The notes: a model not told the origin generated them from the letters alone. DNA of 64,000 nucleotides from Streptomyces sp. Tu 3180 (GCF_009852415.1 NZ_WOXS01000002.1:5310001-5374000), one strand, 5' to 3'. Positions 23,156-35,437 are shown, numbered from the stretch's first letter. Numbers and translations are program-made.

Positions 23156-25291
23156 TCAGCCGCGGTTCAGCTCGAACCACACCACCTTGCCGGTGCTCAG
23201 CCGGGTCGCGCCCCAGCGCCGGGCCAGCCGGTTCACCAGGTACAGCCCGCGCCCGCCCTCGTCGGTGGCGCGCGCCTGCCGCAGCCGCGGCAGCTGCGGC
23301 ACGTCGTCGCCGACCTCGCAGCGCAGCACGTCGGTGCGCAGCAGCCGCAGCGTGACCGGCCGGGACGCGTACCGCACCGCGTTGGTCACCACCTCGCTGA
23401 CCAGCAGCTCCACCGAGTCGCTGAGCTCCTCCAGACCCCAGCGCGACAGCGTCCGCCGCACCAGGCGACGGGCCCGGCCGGGAGCGGCGTCCTCCGGCTC
23501 CAGGAACCAGTACGCCACGTCGCTCGGCGCGATCCCGTCGAAGCGGGCGGCGAGCAGCGCGATGTCGTCGTCCCTGTCGCCCGGGCCGAGCATGTCGAGC
23601 ACCTCGTCGCACAGCGCCTCCAGCGGCGGCGGATGGTCCGGGCCGGTCAGCTGCGCGGTCGCGGCGAGCTTCTCGCGCAGCTGCTCGATGCCGGTCCACA
23701 CGTCCCGCAGCCGGGACTCCACCAGGCCGTCGGTGTACAGCAGCAGGGTCGCCCCGGCGGGCGCGTCCAGCTCCACCGCCTCGAAGTCCACCCCGCCGAC
23801 GCCGATCGGGGCGCCCGCGGGCACCCGCAGCACCTCCGCCCGGCCGCCCAGGTGCAGCAGGACGGGCGGCGGGTGGCCGGCGTTGGCGACGGTGATGCGG
23901 TGCGAGACCGGGTCGTAGACCGCGTACAGGCAGGTCGCCATGCGGTCCACGCCGAGTCGCTGGGCCTGCTCGTCGAGGTGGTGCAGCACCTCCTGCGGCG
24001 GCAGGTCGAGCCCGGCCAGGGTCTGCGCGGTGGTGCGCAGCTGGCCCATGATCGCGGCGGAGGTCATGGAGTGCCCCATGACGTCCCCGACGACCAGCGC
24101 GACCCGGCTGCCCGGCAGCGGGATGGCGTCGTACCAGTCGCCGCCCACCCGAGCGGTCTCCGCGGCCGGCAGGTAGCGGGACGCCAGCCGCACGCCGGTG
24201 CAGCGGGGCAGGTGCTCCGGCAGCATGGTGCGCTGGAGCTCGTCCGCGATGTACGCCTCGCGCCCGTACAGCACCGCCTTGTCGATGCCGAGGGCGCTGT
24301 GCGTGGCGAGCTGCGCGGCGACCAGCAGGTCGTCGGCCTCGAACGGGATGCGCTCCGGGCGGCGCAGGAACAGCGCGGCACCGATCACCCGGCGCCGGCC
24401 GCGCAGCGGCGCGAGGATCGCCCGCTGCCCCTGCGGCACGGCCGGGGCGCCGTCCTCGCCGAGGAGTTCGGGCAGCGCGGCGCGGGCGGCCGGCGCGTCC
24501 GTGAACACCGGCCGGACGCCGCGCAGCACCTCGGCGAGCGCGCTGCCGGGCCGCACCGTGCACAGCTCCTCGCCGACCGAGTCCAGCTCGCTCGGCTCCG
24601 GCGGGGCGATCGGGGCGAACCCGCCCTCGGTGTCGCGGTCGGGAGGGATCCGGTCGCTGCGGCGCAGCCGCAGCACCAGCGGGCCGGTGGGCCGCTCGTC
24701 GCCGACCGGCAGCGGTTCGCGCAGGTAGACCAGGATCGTGTCGGAGAAGGTGGGCACGGTGGCCCGGCACAGCCCCATCACGATCTCGTCCAGGTCGATG
24801 CCGCGGGCGATCCGCCGGGTCGCCGCGCCGACGAACCTCAGCCGGTCCCCGTCCCGCCGCATCGGCGTGGGCTGTCCGGGCGGGGTGACCTGGCCGGTGC
24901 GGCGCTCCCGGCCGTCCCGGCCCTGCGCCGGACGGCCGTCCTGACCCGCGGCCGGCTGCACCGGGATGCCCTCGGGCACGGGCCGCGGCCGGTGCGTGTC
25001 CGGCTCGGCACCGTGTCCGGCGCCCGGCTGGGAGTGTTCGGAGGCGGGGCCGGCGGCCGTGTCCTGGCCGGTGCCGCCGGAGGCGGACGCGTCCGGCGAC
25101 GCGGGGGACGCGGCCCCGGGAGCGACGGACTCGCCGCCGGAGCGGGCCTGTGCGGGTAAGGCGGCTCCCGTGCCCGGCGCGCGGACCGGGTCCTGGGTAC
25201 GCACGAGCGCCCCGCGGGGGTCCGCGGGGTCCACGCCCGGCTGCGGGCGGTCGAAGGAGGTCGGCTGCTCCGTCACGCGTGTGAAGTCCAT
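23156..25291 (-). CDS. GAF-SpoIIE phosphatase-HATPase regulator
   Basis: A 711-residue signalling protein. The N-terminal 130 residues are low complexity. A GAF-like sensor spans about 140-320 and a SpoIIE/RsbU PP2C phosphatase about 335-535. PP2C metal-binding motifs are GGDWYDAIPL, VVGDVMGHSM, YTDGLVESR and DRDDDIALL. A HATPase_c anti-sigma-type kinase domain spans about 575-711 (ELLVSEVVTNAVRYA, DEGGRGLYLVNRLA, KVVWFELN). It should dephosphorylate anti-anti-sigma factors and/or phosphorylate them, placing it in partner-switching control. The partner gene is not adjacent. Confidence 0.92.
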   Translation of the reverse strand: MDFTRVTEQPTSFDRPQPGVDPADPRGALVRTQDPVRAPGTGAALPAQARSGGESVAPGAASPASPDASASGGTGQDTAAGPASEHSQPGAGHGAEPDTHRPRPVPEGIPVQPAAGQDGRPAQGRDGRERRTGQVTPPGQPTPMRRDGDRLRFVGAATRRIARGIDLDEIVMGLCRATVPTFSDTILVYLREPLPVGDERPTGPLVLRLRRSDRIPPDRDTEGGFAPIAPPEPSELDSVGEELCTVRPGSALAEVLRGVRPVFTDAPAARAALPELLGEDGAPAVPQGQRAILAPLRGRRRVIGAALFLRRPERIPFEADDLLVAAQLATHSALGIDKAVLYGREAYIADELQRTMLPEHLPRCTGVRLASRYLPAAETARVGGDWYDAIPLPGSRVALVVGDVMGHSMTSAAIMGQLRTTAQTLAGLDLPPQEVLHHLDEQAQRLGVDRMATCLYAVYDPVSHRITVANAGHPPPVLLHLGGRAEVLRVPAGAPIGVGGVDFEAVELDAPAGATLLLYTDGLVESRLRDVWTGIEQLREKLAATAQLTGPDHPPPLEALCDEVLDMLGPGDRDDDIALLAARFDGIAPSDVAYWFLEPEDAAPGRARRLVRRTLSRWGLEELSDSVELLVSEVVTNAVRYASRPVTLRLLRTDVLRCEVGDDVPQLPRLRQARATDEGGRGLYLVNRLARRWGATRLSTGKVVWFELNRG

Positions 25292-25569
25292 CCGTCCGGG
25301 ACTGCGCGTCGTGCGCGCAGTGCGTCCCGCCGAAACTCCGATACCCGCAATACGTGCCTCAGGAACGGAATTCCCGCGCGGTCAGAGGTCGTTCCTGTGC
25401 CGCCGGCCGACCCTTCCCGGCCGTTACCGGTGTTGCCGTACCCCTCGCTCACGTCCTGCCGCCCCTCGGTGACGATCGGTCAAGCCCAGCGACTGTTCCG
25501 TTGGTTGCTGCTCCCGTGCCCTTGCGGAGGACGATCCTACGTTTCTTGCCCGGGGGCGTATCAAGGGTC

Positions 25570-26271
25570 TCACGGAGACATGTGCGCGGGCGTGCGGTCC
25601 CAGTCCTGTGGCAGTGACGGTACCGTCCAGGACGGGTCCGGGCGCCAGTCCTGCCAGCCGTCCGAGAAGGGCGGCCCCCAGGCGGCGATCACCTCCAGCG
25701 CGGCCCGGCCGGCCTCCCGCACCCTCCCGGCCAGCGCCTCGTCCACCAGTCCGTCGCGCCGTGCCTGGGCGAACTCGTCCTCGTCCCGCCAGTGCCAACT
25801 GCGGTCCGGGTGCACGGATATGTCCAGGAAGTGGTCCTCGGAGTCCACCCCGCCCGCCCAGCGGGCCAGCGGCTCCTCCAGGTTCACGTACCAGTTCTTG
25901 AACTGCCAGCCCGGGTCCCAGAACAGCCACACCGACCAGGGCTCACCGGGCCGGGCCAGCTTCAGCACCCCGGTGCCGAACCAGCGGTCGCGCTGCACGG
26001 TGCGCGGCTTGGTGTACCGGGTGGCCAGCGGTTCCTGGTGCACGGGGGTGCCGTCGGCGAGCACCGGCTTCACGCACTCGGTGCCGGGAGCCATCCACAC
26101 GGCGAGCAGTTCCGGGTCGTCGCGCACGACCGTGACGGGGCGCGCGATGTGGAAGCGCGCGCCGCCGTTCTCCCGGTACCGCCACAGGATCTGCGTCCCG
26201 GGCGCCCAGAAGCCCGCCGCGCCGCCCGCGTCCCCGTGTCCGACGCCCCTCACCGCTCCGCCCTCTGCCAT
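25570..26271 (-). CDS. DUF402 domain protein (possible nucleotide phosphohydrolase)
   Basis: A 233-residue soluble protein. The segment WLFWDPGWQFKNWYVNLEEP followed by DSEDHFLDISVHPD matches the DUF402 core, where conserved Tyr, Asn, Glu and Asp residues bind nucleotides and metal. The superfamily includes characterised nucleoside di/triphosphatases and FomD, so hydrolysis of a phosphorylated nucleotide is plausible but unproven. It lies between fumC and the phosphatase regulator on the same strand, with 72 nt to fumC. Confidence 0.85.
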   Translation of the reverse strand: MAEGGAVRGVGHGDAGGAAGFWAPGTQILWRYRENGGARFHIARPVTVVRDDPELLAVWMAPGTECVKPVLADGTPVHQEPLATRYTKPRTVQRDRWFGTGVLKLARPGEPWSVWLFWDPGWQFKNWYVNLEEPLARWAGGVDSEDHFLDISVHPDRSWHWRDEDEFAQARRDGLVDEALAGRVREAGRAALEVIAAWGPPFSDGWQDWRPDPSWTVPSLPQDWDRTPAHMSP

Positions 26272-26343
26272 GCGCAGATATTAGGTGCCCGGGGCATACG
26301 ACGCTGCGGCCCCGGTCACGGTTCACCCGCGCGGCGCGATGTT

Positions 26344-27747
<1,404 letters not shown>

Positions 27748-27840
27748 CGTCGTACCTCCGAAGGTTCACAGCAGCGGTCCCGGCCCGGCGTATTCCCGCC
27801 GGCCTGCCTTGCCAGCATCCCGCGCGGGTACCCGGAACGG

Positions 27841-27876
27841 ACTCCGCCCCGCCGCGAGGGGGCGGCGGGGCGGAGT
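27841..27876 (-). terminator. Terminator hairpin after the aminopeptidase gene
   Basis: A perfect 15-bp stem (27841-27855 with 27862-27876) in the gap between the minus-strand aminopeptidase stop (27987) and the fumC start (27747). Confidence 0.7.
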
Positions 27877-27986
27877 ACCGCGTGGCGGGCGTGCCGTCGC
27901 CGGCCCGGGCCGTGGGCCCGTCGCACCGCGCCGGGCCGGGCCCGCCGGTGCCGGCGGACGGCCGGCGGGACGGTGCCGGTGGCGCC

Positions 27987-28988
27987 TCAGCCGCCGGTGA
28001 CGGCCTGTTGCCAGAGGGTGTGGGCGATGCCGTCGGCCGCGCGGTTCAGGCCGGTGGTGTTGATGTTGCTGAGGGTGTCGCAGGACCGGTGGTAGCAGGG
28101 GTCGTAGGCCGCACCGGCCGTGCCGCCCCACTTGCCGGCCTGCGCGGACGTCTTGCGGGCGCTGGCCCCCATCGCGTAGCCGGAGGTGGGGATGCCGACC
28201 TGCTCGAAGGGGTAGTCGTCGCTGCGCCCGGCGCCCTCGGTGTTCTCCTCGGGCCGCAGGCCCAGCGAGTCCCAGTACGCCTTCATCGGCGCGGCGGCCG
28301 ACGAGGTGATGTGGTTGATGAAGTAGCCGCCGTTGGTGGAGGCGATCATGTCGAAGTTGTAGTACGCCCGGATCCTGGAGCGCTGGGTCGAGGACAGCGA
28401 ACGGACGTAGAACTCGGAGCCGTTGAGGCCCTGCTCCTCGTCGGTCCACCAGGCGAAGCGGACCCGGTTGCGCAGGGCGGGGTTCTGCTGCGCCAGCGTC
28501 AGGGCGTTCTCCAGGAGCGCGGCCGAGCCGGAGCCGTTGTCGTTCATGCCGGGGCCCGCCGAGACGCCGTCGAGGTGGGCGCCGAACATGTACACGTTGT
28601 TCGCGTCGCCCTGCGGCCACTCGGCGATCAGGTTGGGGCCGGCCCCGCTGGTGCAGCCGGAGGTGCAGGGCTGTTCGGTGACGGTGTAGCCGGCCGCCTG
28701 CAGCTTGCCCTTCACGTAGGCGACGGAGTCGCGGTAACCCTGGGTGTTGGAGCGGCGGTTGCCGCCGTTGCGGGCGGCGATGGCGCTCAGCTCGCTCAGG
28801 TGCGCCCGCACCCTGGTCACGTCGACGTCGGGCGCGGCCAGCGCGTTCACGGCGGCGGTGGACCGGTCCGTGTCCGCGAGGGCCCGCGTCTGCCGGGCGT
28901 CTGCCGGGCCGGCGGCCGCGGCGGGGAGTGTTCCGCAGCCGAGCACGACGGCGAGGGAGAGGCTCGCCACGGCGAATCGTCGTCTCAC
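27987..28988 (-). CDS. Secreted M28 zinc aminopeptidase (S. griseus aminopeptidase type)
   Basis: A 333-residue protein from GTG 28988, with AAGGAG 7 nt upstream. Residues 1-26 are a signal peptide, and a propeptide of about 25 residues likely follows. The two-zinc ligand set of M28 peptidases is visible: His138, Asp150, Glu184/185 (with the catalytic Glu), Asp213 and His300. A Cys298-Cys303 pair flanks the last ligand. The enzyme should release N-terminal, mostly hydrophobic, residues from peptides in the medium. A separate transcript is likely, with a terminator at 27841. Confidence 0.95.
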   Translation of the reverse strand: MRRRFAVASLSLAVVLGCGTLPAAAAGPADARQTRALADTDRSTAAVNALAAPDVDVTRVRAHLSELSAIAARNGGNRRSNTQGYRDSVAYVKGKLQAAGYTVTEQPCTSGCTSGAGPNLIAEWPQGDANNVYMFGAHLDGVSAGPGMNDNGSGSAALLENALTLAQQNPALRNRVRFAWWTDEEQGLNGSEFYVRSLSSTQRSRIRAYYNFDMIASTNGGYFINHITSSAAAPMKAYWDSLGLRPEENTEGAGRSDDYPFEQVGIPTSGYAMGASARKTSAQAGKWGGTAGAAYDPCYHRSCDTLSNINTTGLNRAADGIAHTLWQQAVTGG

Positions 28989-29124
28989 TCTGTCTCCTTC
29001 GGGAGGTGGCCGTGGGGTGGCCACACGGGAGTCGACATGACATGCGCATGTCGGAGTGGCGAGAAGACTCACAGCGGAGGTTGAGGGAGTCAATGAAATC
29101 GGCGCCGGTGCGGGCAGGTTGTCC

Positions 29125-29158
29125 AAAAAAAGAACACGCCGTCCGGCATCCGGACGGC
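29125..29158 (-). terminator. Minus-strand intrinsic terminator upstream of NUDIX gene
   Basis: A perfect 9-bp stem (29138-29146 with 29150-29158), a 3-nt loop, and A7 at 29125-29131, which reads as a U7 tract on the minus strand. It would stop transcripts running leftwards, antisense to the NUDIX gene, before they enter the aminopeptidase promoter. Confidence 0.65.
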
Positions 29159-29171
29159 TTACCGTGACGGC

Positions 29172-29678
29172 ATGTCGGAGGACCGGTGGAGTGCGGCCGT
29201 GGATCCCGGTGTCGAGCTGCCCCGGCCGGCCGACGGCGAGCTGTGGGCGGTGGGCGCGGTGATCCTCGACGGGGACGGCAGGGCCTTCGCCCAGCGGCGC
29301 GGCCCCGACCGCAGGCTCTTCCCCGACTGCTGGGACGTCGTGGGCGGACACGTGGAGCCCGGCGAGACCCTGCTCGACGCCCTCGTCCGCGAGGTGGCCG
29401 AGGAGACGGGGTGGCGCGTGCGCCGGGTGCGGCGGCTGCTCGGCGTCACCACCTGGACCGGGGACGACGGTCTCGGGGTCCGGCACGAGGCCGACTTCCT
29501 CGTCGAGGTCGACGGCGACCTGCGCCGGCCCGCCCTGGAGTGGTCCCGGCACACCGCCTGCGCCTGGTTCGGGCCGGACGACCTCGACCGGCTCAAGGAG
29601 AACCGCGCCCCCGGGGAGTTCCTCGTCCACGACCTGATCGCGGCGGCGCTGCGGGACCCGCCCGGCGGACGGCGGTGA
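29172..29678 (+). CDS. NUDIX hydrolase
   Basis: A 168-residue protein with a complete Nudix box, GHVEPGETLLDALVREVAEE followed by TGW, at about residues 57-79, including the REVAEE metal-binding glutamates. The preceding strand AVGAVILDGDGRAFAQRR is typical. The substrate is a nucleoside diphosphate linked to another moiety, but the family cannot be narrowed from sequence alone. It is a single gene, convergent with fumB. Confidence 0.9.
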   Translation: MSEDRWSAAVDPGVELPRPADGELWAVGAVILDGDGRAFAQRRGPDRRLFPDCWDVVGGHVEPGETLLDALVREVAEETGWRVRRVRRLLGVTTWTGDDGLGVRHEADFLVEVDGDLRRPALEWSRHTACAWFGPDDLDRLKENRAPGEFLVHDLIAAALRDPPGGRR

Positions 29679-29690
29679 GCGGGACGGCCG

Positions 29691-29723
29691 CGGGCCGGCC
29701 CGGGTGACGCCCGGACCGGCCCG
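29691..29723. terminator. Hairpin between convergent NUDIX and fumarase genes
   Basis: A 13-pair stem with one mismatch (29691-29704 with 29710-29723) and a 5-nt loop, in the 62-nt gap between the two stops. It may serve both directions. Confidence 0.6.
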
Positions 29724-29740
29724 CCGAAGGGGGGAGCCGG

Positions 29741-31417
<1,677 letters not shown>

Positions 31418-31600
31418 TCCTCACTCGACAGACGGCCGCCCGCCGACGTTGGCGGGCGCTCACCAGCGTAGGACCTGCTCCCGTCGGCGAACCTGTGAGG
31501 TTGTCCTCAGTCGTCCCGCGGTCGTCCCGCGCGCTCGTCCCGCACAGTTGTCCCTGACAGGGGGTAGTCGCGATCTATCGCGTTTGGGTACGCTGGTGCC

Positions 31601-32296
31601 GTGGACCTTCACCAGCACGCCCAGCGGCCGGACACGGCCCCGCGCCCCGCCGACCTGCGCGCCTCGGACGCCGACCGCGACCGCGTCGCCGACCTCCTGC
31701 GCGACGCCCTCGCGGAGGGCCGCCTGACCCCCGACGAGCACGCCGAGCGCGTCGAGGGCGTGCTGGCCGCCAAGACGGTCGGGGAGCTCGAGGTGTTCGT
31801 CCGGGACCTCCCGGCCGCCCACCGGCGGCGCGCGGTCCACGCCTCGGCGCCCGACCGCCCCACCGCCGGCGCGATACCGACGGACCCCGACGACAACGTG
31901 GTCGCGGTCTTCAGCGCCGCCGCCCGCAAGGGCCGCTGGCGGACCGGCCGCCGCATCCACGCGTACGCGGTCTTCGGCAGCGTCGAGATCGACCTCAGCG
32001 AGGCGCTGTTCGACCACCAGCAGGTCGTGATCAAGGCGTTCTCCGTGTTCGGCAGCGTCGAGATCCGCGTCCCGGAGAACGTGTCGCTGCGCGGCATGGG
32101 CGGCGGCGTGCTCGGCGCCTTCGACGTGGACACGCTCGACGCGACCGACGCCGAGGCCCCGGTGGTCTACGTCGACGGCTGGGCGGTGCTGGGCAGCATC
32201 GAGGCGCGGCCCAGGCGCGGCAAGCTCGTGGCGGACATCCTCGACAAGGTGCAGCGCTCGGTCGACAGGGGTTTGCGCGGGCGCCTGGACCGTTGA
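31601..32296 (+). CDS. DUF1707 domain protein with LiaF-like C-terminal region
   Basis: A 231-residue soluble protein from GTG 31601. The N-terminal DUF1707 motif (RASDADRDRVADLLRDALAE, then GRLTPDEHAERV) spans about 20-72. The C-terminal half contains repeated AVFGSVEIDL, SVFGSVEIRV and AVLGSIEARP strands, like the beta-helical cell-wall-active-antibiotic response (LiaF-type) domain. The function is unknown; DUF1707 proteins are abundant in actinobacteria and often precede regulatory or membrane modules. Confidence 0.85.
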   Translation: MDLHQHAQRPDTAPRPADLRASDADRDRVADLLRDALAEGRLTPDEHAERVEGVLAAKTVGELEVFVRDLPAAHRRRAVHASAPDRPTAGAIPTDPDDNVVAVFSAAARKGRWRTGRRIHAYAVFGSVEIDLSEALFDHQQVVIKAFSVFGSVEIRVPENVSLRGMGGGVLGAFDVDTLDATDAEAPVVYVDGWAVLGSIEARPRRGKLVADILDKVQRSVDRGLRGRLDR

Positions 32297-32468
32297 CGCC
32301 CGTGAACGGGCCGGAAGCGGAGTCGGTTCGTCCGAGGGCGGCGGGGCGGGCCGGTGCGAAATCCGGCATCCGGCACGGCGGTTCGGGACTCAGTGCATAG
32401 GCGTGCGCACAACGGGTAAGCCTTGCTGCATCGTGTCTCGCTCGCGAAGCCGTCGTCAGGAGTAGACC

Positions 32469-32846
32469 GTGCTGCAACCGCCGCATTCGTCCCTGCAGGT
32501 AGCTGCCGTCCCGGCCCAGCGAGCGGCAGCGCGGGACAGGGACCAGGACGCCCCCTGGCACACCGAGGCGGTGTGCCGGCGCGACGAGGCCGGGCTGTTC
32601 TTCGCCCCCTCGAAGGAACCCACCGCCGCCCGGCTCTCCCGCGAGGAGGCCGCCAAGCGGGTCTGCGCACGCTGTCCGGTGATGGTGGAGTGCCGCGAGC
32701 ACGCCCTGCTCCAGCCCGAGCCCTACGGCGTCTGGGGCGGCCTGACCGCCGCCGAGCGCCGCGTGGTGCTGGCCCGGCGCCGGCGCCGCGAGATGGAGCT
32801 GAAGAAGACGGCGCGCGCGACGGACCGCATAGCCGCGGCCGGTTAG
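32469..32846 (+). CDS. wblI: WhiB-like [4Fe-4S] transcription factor (WblI-like)
   Basis: A 125-residue WhiB-family protein with the four cluster cysteines Cys36, Cys66, Cys69 and Cys75 (the C-x2-C-x5-C core is VCARCPVMVEC), then the GVWGG turn at 87-91 and a basic C-terminal Arg/Lys region for DNA contact. WhiB proteins act by binding the principal sigma factor. The name wblI rests on remembered synteny with glpX and fumarase genes in S. coelicolor. GTG 32469 is the start used; it has only a weak RBS. Confidence 0.9.
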   Translation: MLQPPHSSLQVAAVPAQRAAARDRDQDAPWHTEAVCRRDEAGLFFAPSKEPTAARLSREEAAKRVCARCPVMVECREHALLQPEPYGVWGGLTAAERRVVLARRRRREMELKKTARATDRIAAAG

Positions 32847-32858
32847 CGCGGACGCGAG

Positions 32859-32896
32859 CGAAAGGGCACCCTCTCCGCACAGAGGGTGCCCTTTCG
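32859..32896. terminator. Shared terminator between wblI and glpX
   Basis: A perfect 16-bp stem (32859-32874 with 32881-32896) and a 6-nt loop. AAA on one side and TTT on the other allow function in both directions. Confidence 0.85.
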
Positions 32897-32961
32897 GCGC
32901 CGGGCGGCCCTTCGCCCGGGGACGCGGGACGCTTCCGTCCGGGCCCCGCGCTACCGCGTGG

Positions 32962-33996
32962 TCACTTCGCCCGGTCAAAATCGATCGCGCTGTAGGCGCG
33001 CAGCTTGCTCAGCCGGTGCTCGGAGTCGATCCGGCGGACCGTGCCCGACTTGGAGCGCATCACGATCGAGTCGGTCGTGGCGGTCTCGGAGCGGTAGCGC
33101 ACCCCGCGCAGCAGCTCGCCGTCGGTGATGCCGGTGGCCACGAAGAAGACGTTCTCGCCGGAGACCAGGTCGTCCGTGGTCAGCACCCGGTCCAGGTCGT
33201 GCCCGGCGTCGATCGCCCGCTGCCGCTCCTCGTCGTCCTTGGGCCACAGCTTGCCCTGGATGGTGCCGCCCAGGCACTTCACGGCGCAGGCCGAGATGAT
33301 GCCCTCGGGGGTGCCGCCGACGCCGAGCAGCAGGTCGATGCCGGTGCCCTCGCGCAGGGCGAGGATCGAGCCGGCCACGTCGCCGTCGGAGATCAGCTTG
33401 ATGCGCGCGCCGGTCTCCCGGATCTCCTTGATGATGCCCTCGTGCCGCGGCCGGTCCAGGATCACCACGGTGACGTCCTCGGGGGTGACCCGCTTGGCCT
33501 TGGCGACCCGGCGGATGTTCACGTTCACCGGCGCGTCGATGTCGACGAAGTCGGCGGCCTCCGGCCCGGTGACCAGCTTGTCCATGTAGAACACGGCCGA
33601 GGGGTCGAACATCGACCCGCGCTCGGCGGCGGCCAGCACCGCGATCGCGTTCGTCATGCCCTTGGCGGTCAGCGTGGTGCCGTCGATCGGGTCGACGGCG
33701 ATGTCGCACTCCGGTCCGGTCCCGTCGCCCACGCGCTCCCCGTTGAAGAGCATCGGGGCCTCGTCCTTCTCGCCCTCACCGATGACGACGACGCCGTTCA
33801 TCGAGACGGTGGAGACGAGGGTCCGCATGGCACGCACCGCGGCACCGTCGGCGCCGTTCTTGTCCCCGCGCCCGACCCAGCGGCCGGCGGCCATCGCCGC
33901 GGCCTCGGTGACCCGTACGAGCTCCAGGGCGAGGTTGCGGTCGGGAGCCTCGGAGGGCACATCGAGCTCGGACGGCAGGTGATGGTGTTCGGTCAT
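32962..33996 (-). CDS. glpX: Class II fructose-1,6-bisphosphatase
   Basis: A 344-residue GlpX enzyme hydrolysing fructose 1,6-bisphosphate to fructose 6-phosphate in gluconeogenesis. Seen are GEGEKDEAPMLFNGE, the metal-binding CDIAVDPIDGTTL, and GVGGTPEGIISACAVKCLGG. The length matches the class. ATG 33996 gives the typical N-terminus with ALELVRVTEAAAMAAGRWVG. It is divergent from the DUF4245 gene. Confidence 0.96.
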   Translation of the reverse strand: MTEHHHLPSELDVPSEAPDRNLALELVRVTEAAAMAAGRWVGRGDKNGADGAAVRAMRTLVSTVSMNGVVVIGEGEKDEAPMLFNGERVGDGTGPECDIAVDPIDGTTLTAKGMTNAIAVLAAAERGSMFDPSAVFYMDKLVTGPEAADFVDIDAPVNVNIRRVAKAKRVTPEDVTVVILDRPRHEGIIKEIRETGARIKLISDGDVAGSILALREGTGIDLLLGVGGTPEGIISACAVKCLGGTIQGKLWPKDDEERQRAIDAGHDLDRVLTTDDLVSGENVFFVATGITDGELLRGVRYRSETATTDSIVMRSKSGTVRRIDSEHRLSKLRAYSAIDFDRAK

Positions 33997-34122
33997 CGGA
34001 GCGCACCTTTCTGTACGACGACGGCCGGATGAGGGTGTGGGGCACGACTCTATCGCCAGTCCGACAAAATGAGCAGGGGCCCCCACGGATGAGCGCACCG
34101 GGCACCTGCGACGATAGAGGGC

Positions 34123-34647
34123 GTGGCAGGAAAGAACAGCGTGCAGAAGACGGCCCGGGACATGATCCTGTCCCTGGGCCTCATAGGGCTGGTGTCGGGA
34201 GTGGTCTGGCTGTTCATCCCGCACGACGACAGCGCGCCCGACCTCAAGCGGGTGGACTACCGGGTCGACCTGCTCACCGCCCGCCGCGCCGCCTCCTACC
34301 CGGTGGCCGCCCCCGAGGGCCTGCCCGAGGCGTGGAAGCCCACCTCCGTCCGCTTCCGCGGCGACGAGGGCGACGCCTGGCACCTCGGCTACCACGCTCC
34401 CGGCGGGGAGTACGTGGCGGTCGAGCAGTCCACGCAGAAGCGGCTGCTCTTCATCGAGGACGCGACGCAGGGTGCGGAGAAGACCGAGGTCACCCAGCGG
34501 ATCGACGGCAGGACCTGGACCCGGTACGAGGGCGGCCGCTACGACGCCCTGGTGCTCGAGGGGACCGAGGGCTCGACCACGGTGGTGACGGGCACGGCGT
34601 CGTTCGGGCAGCTGACGGAGATGGCCGAGGCGCTGCGGGCCGAGTGA
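34123..34647 (+). CDS. DUF4245 membrane-anchored protein
   Basis: A 174-residue protein from GTG 34123. A single membrane segment at about 16-32 (LSLGLIGLVSGVVWLF) is followed by an extracytoplasmic domain with RVDYRVDLLTARRAASYPV, W-x-P-TSVRFRGDEG and TEVTQRIDGRTWTRYE, matching DUF4245. The family is widespread in actinobacteria and usually lies beside glpX, as here. Function unknown. Confidence 0.9.
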   Translation: MAGKNSVQKTARDMILSLGLIGLVSGVVWLFIPHDDSAPDLKRVDYRVDLLTARRAASYPVAAPEGLPEAWKPTSVRFRGDEGDAWHLGYHAPGGEYVAVEQSTQKRLLFIEDATQGAEKTEVTQRIDGRTWTRYEGGRYDALVLEGTEGSTTVVTGTASFGQLTEMAEALRAE

Positions 34648-34660
34648 CCGCCCCGGGCGT

Positions 34661-34704
34661 GCGACAGGGCCCCGGGGATCGGCCGATCCCCGGGGCCCTG
34701 TCGC
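34661..34704. terminator. 22-bp perfect palindrome, shared terminator
   Basis: Positions 34661-34682 are the exact reverse complement of 34683-34704. The palindrome has no spacer, so an RNA hairpin would have the central GGCC region as its loop. It sits between the convergent DUF4245 and nitroreductase genes. Confidence 0.8.
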
Positions 34705-34746
34705 GGGCGTGCCGGTGGTGCGCCGCCGTCGCGGCGCCCCCTCGGG

Positions 34747-35337
34747 TCAGACGGTCGTGACGACCTGCTCGTACTCCAGGCGCGGGCTGCGCGGGAACCA
34801 GGCGTCCGGGCCGGGGCGGCCGATGTTGACGACCATCAGCGGGGTGTGGTCGTCGTCCAGGAACTCCTTGCGGATGCCCTCGAAGTCGCAGCCGGTCATC
34901 GGGCCGGCGGCCAGGCCGGCGGCGCGCACGCCGACGATGAAGTAGGCGGCCTGGAGGGCGGCGTTCAGGGCGGCGGCGTTCTCGCGCACCGGACGCTCGC
35001 TGAAGAAGGCGTCCTTGGCCTGCGGGAAGTGCGGGAAGAGCTGCGGCAGCTCCTCGTGGAACTCGTTGTCCGCGGAGAGGATCGCGACCAGCGGGGCGGC
35101 GGCCGTCTTGGCCCGGTTGCCCTCGGCCAGGTGCCCGACCAGGCGCTCGCGGGCCTCGGGGGAGCGGACCAGCGTGATGCGCAGCGGGGACTGGTTGAAG
35201 GCGGTCGGACCGTACTTGACCAGGTCGTAGATCGCCTGGACCTGCTCGTCGGTCACCGGCTCGTCGGTGAACGTGTTCGCGGTGCGTGCCTCACGGAACA
35301 GCAGGTCCTGGGCGGCCGGGTCGAGTACGAGAGTCAT
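34747..35337 (-). CDS. Nitroreductase-family protein (malonic semialdehyde reductase-like)
   Basis: A 196-residue FMN-dependent flavoprotein. KYGPTAFNQSPLRI (about 42-55), the Arg-rich FMN-binding N-terminus and AALNAALQAAYFIVGVRAAGL followed by AGPMTGCDFEGI match the RutE/HadB subgroup of nitroreductases. That subgroup reduces malonic semialdehyde or nitro compounds with NAD(P)H. No uracil-degradation genes are adjacent, so the physiological substrate is open. A possible operator lies upstream at 35422. Confidence 0.88.
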   Translation of the reverse strand: MTLVLDPAAQDLLFREARTANTFTDEPVTDEQVQAIYDLVKYGPTAFNQSPLRITLVRSPEARERLVGHLAEGNRAKTAAAPLVAILSADNEFHEELPQLFPHFPQAKDAFFSERPVRENAAALNAALQAAYFIVGVRAAGLAAGPMTGCDFEGIRKEFLDDDHTPLMVVNIGRPGPDAWFPRSPRLEYEQVVTTV

Positions 35338-35421
35338 GCGTGAACCTTCTTGCGTGGACGTCGGGTCCGGGCGCCCGGGAGGGCGCGCGGATCGGCTGAC
35401 GGAACGACCGTACGCGCATTA

Positions 35422-35437
35422 AGTTCAACGCTCAACT
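35422..35437. promoter_or_regulatory. AGTT-N8-AACT dyad in the nitroreductase promoter
   Basis: AGTTCAACGCTCAACT at 35422-35437, inside an AT-rich patch 85-100 nt upstream of the start, has an imperfect dyad and a TTCAAC/CTCAAC repeat. Such sites are typical for MarR/HxlR-type repressors of reductases. No regulator gene is adjacent. Confidence 0.3.
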
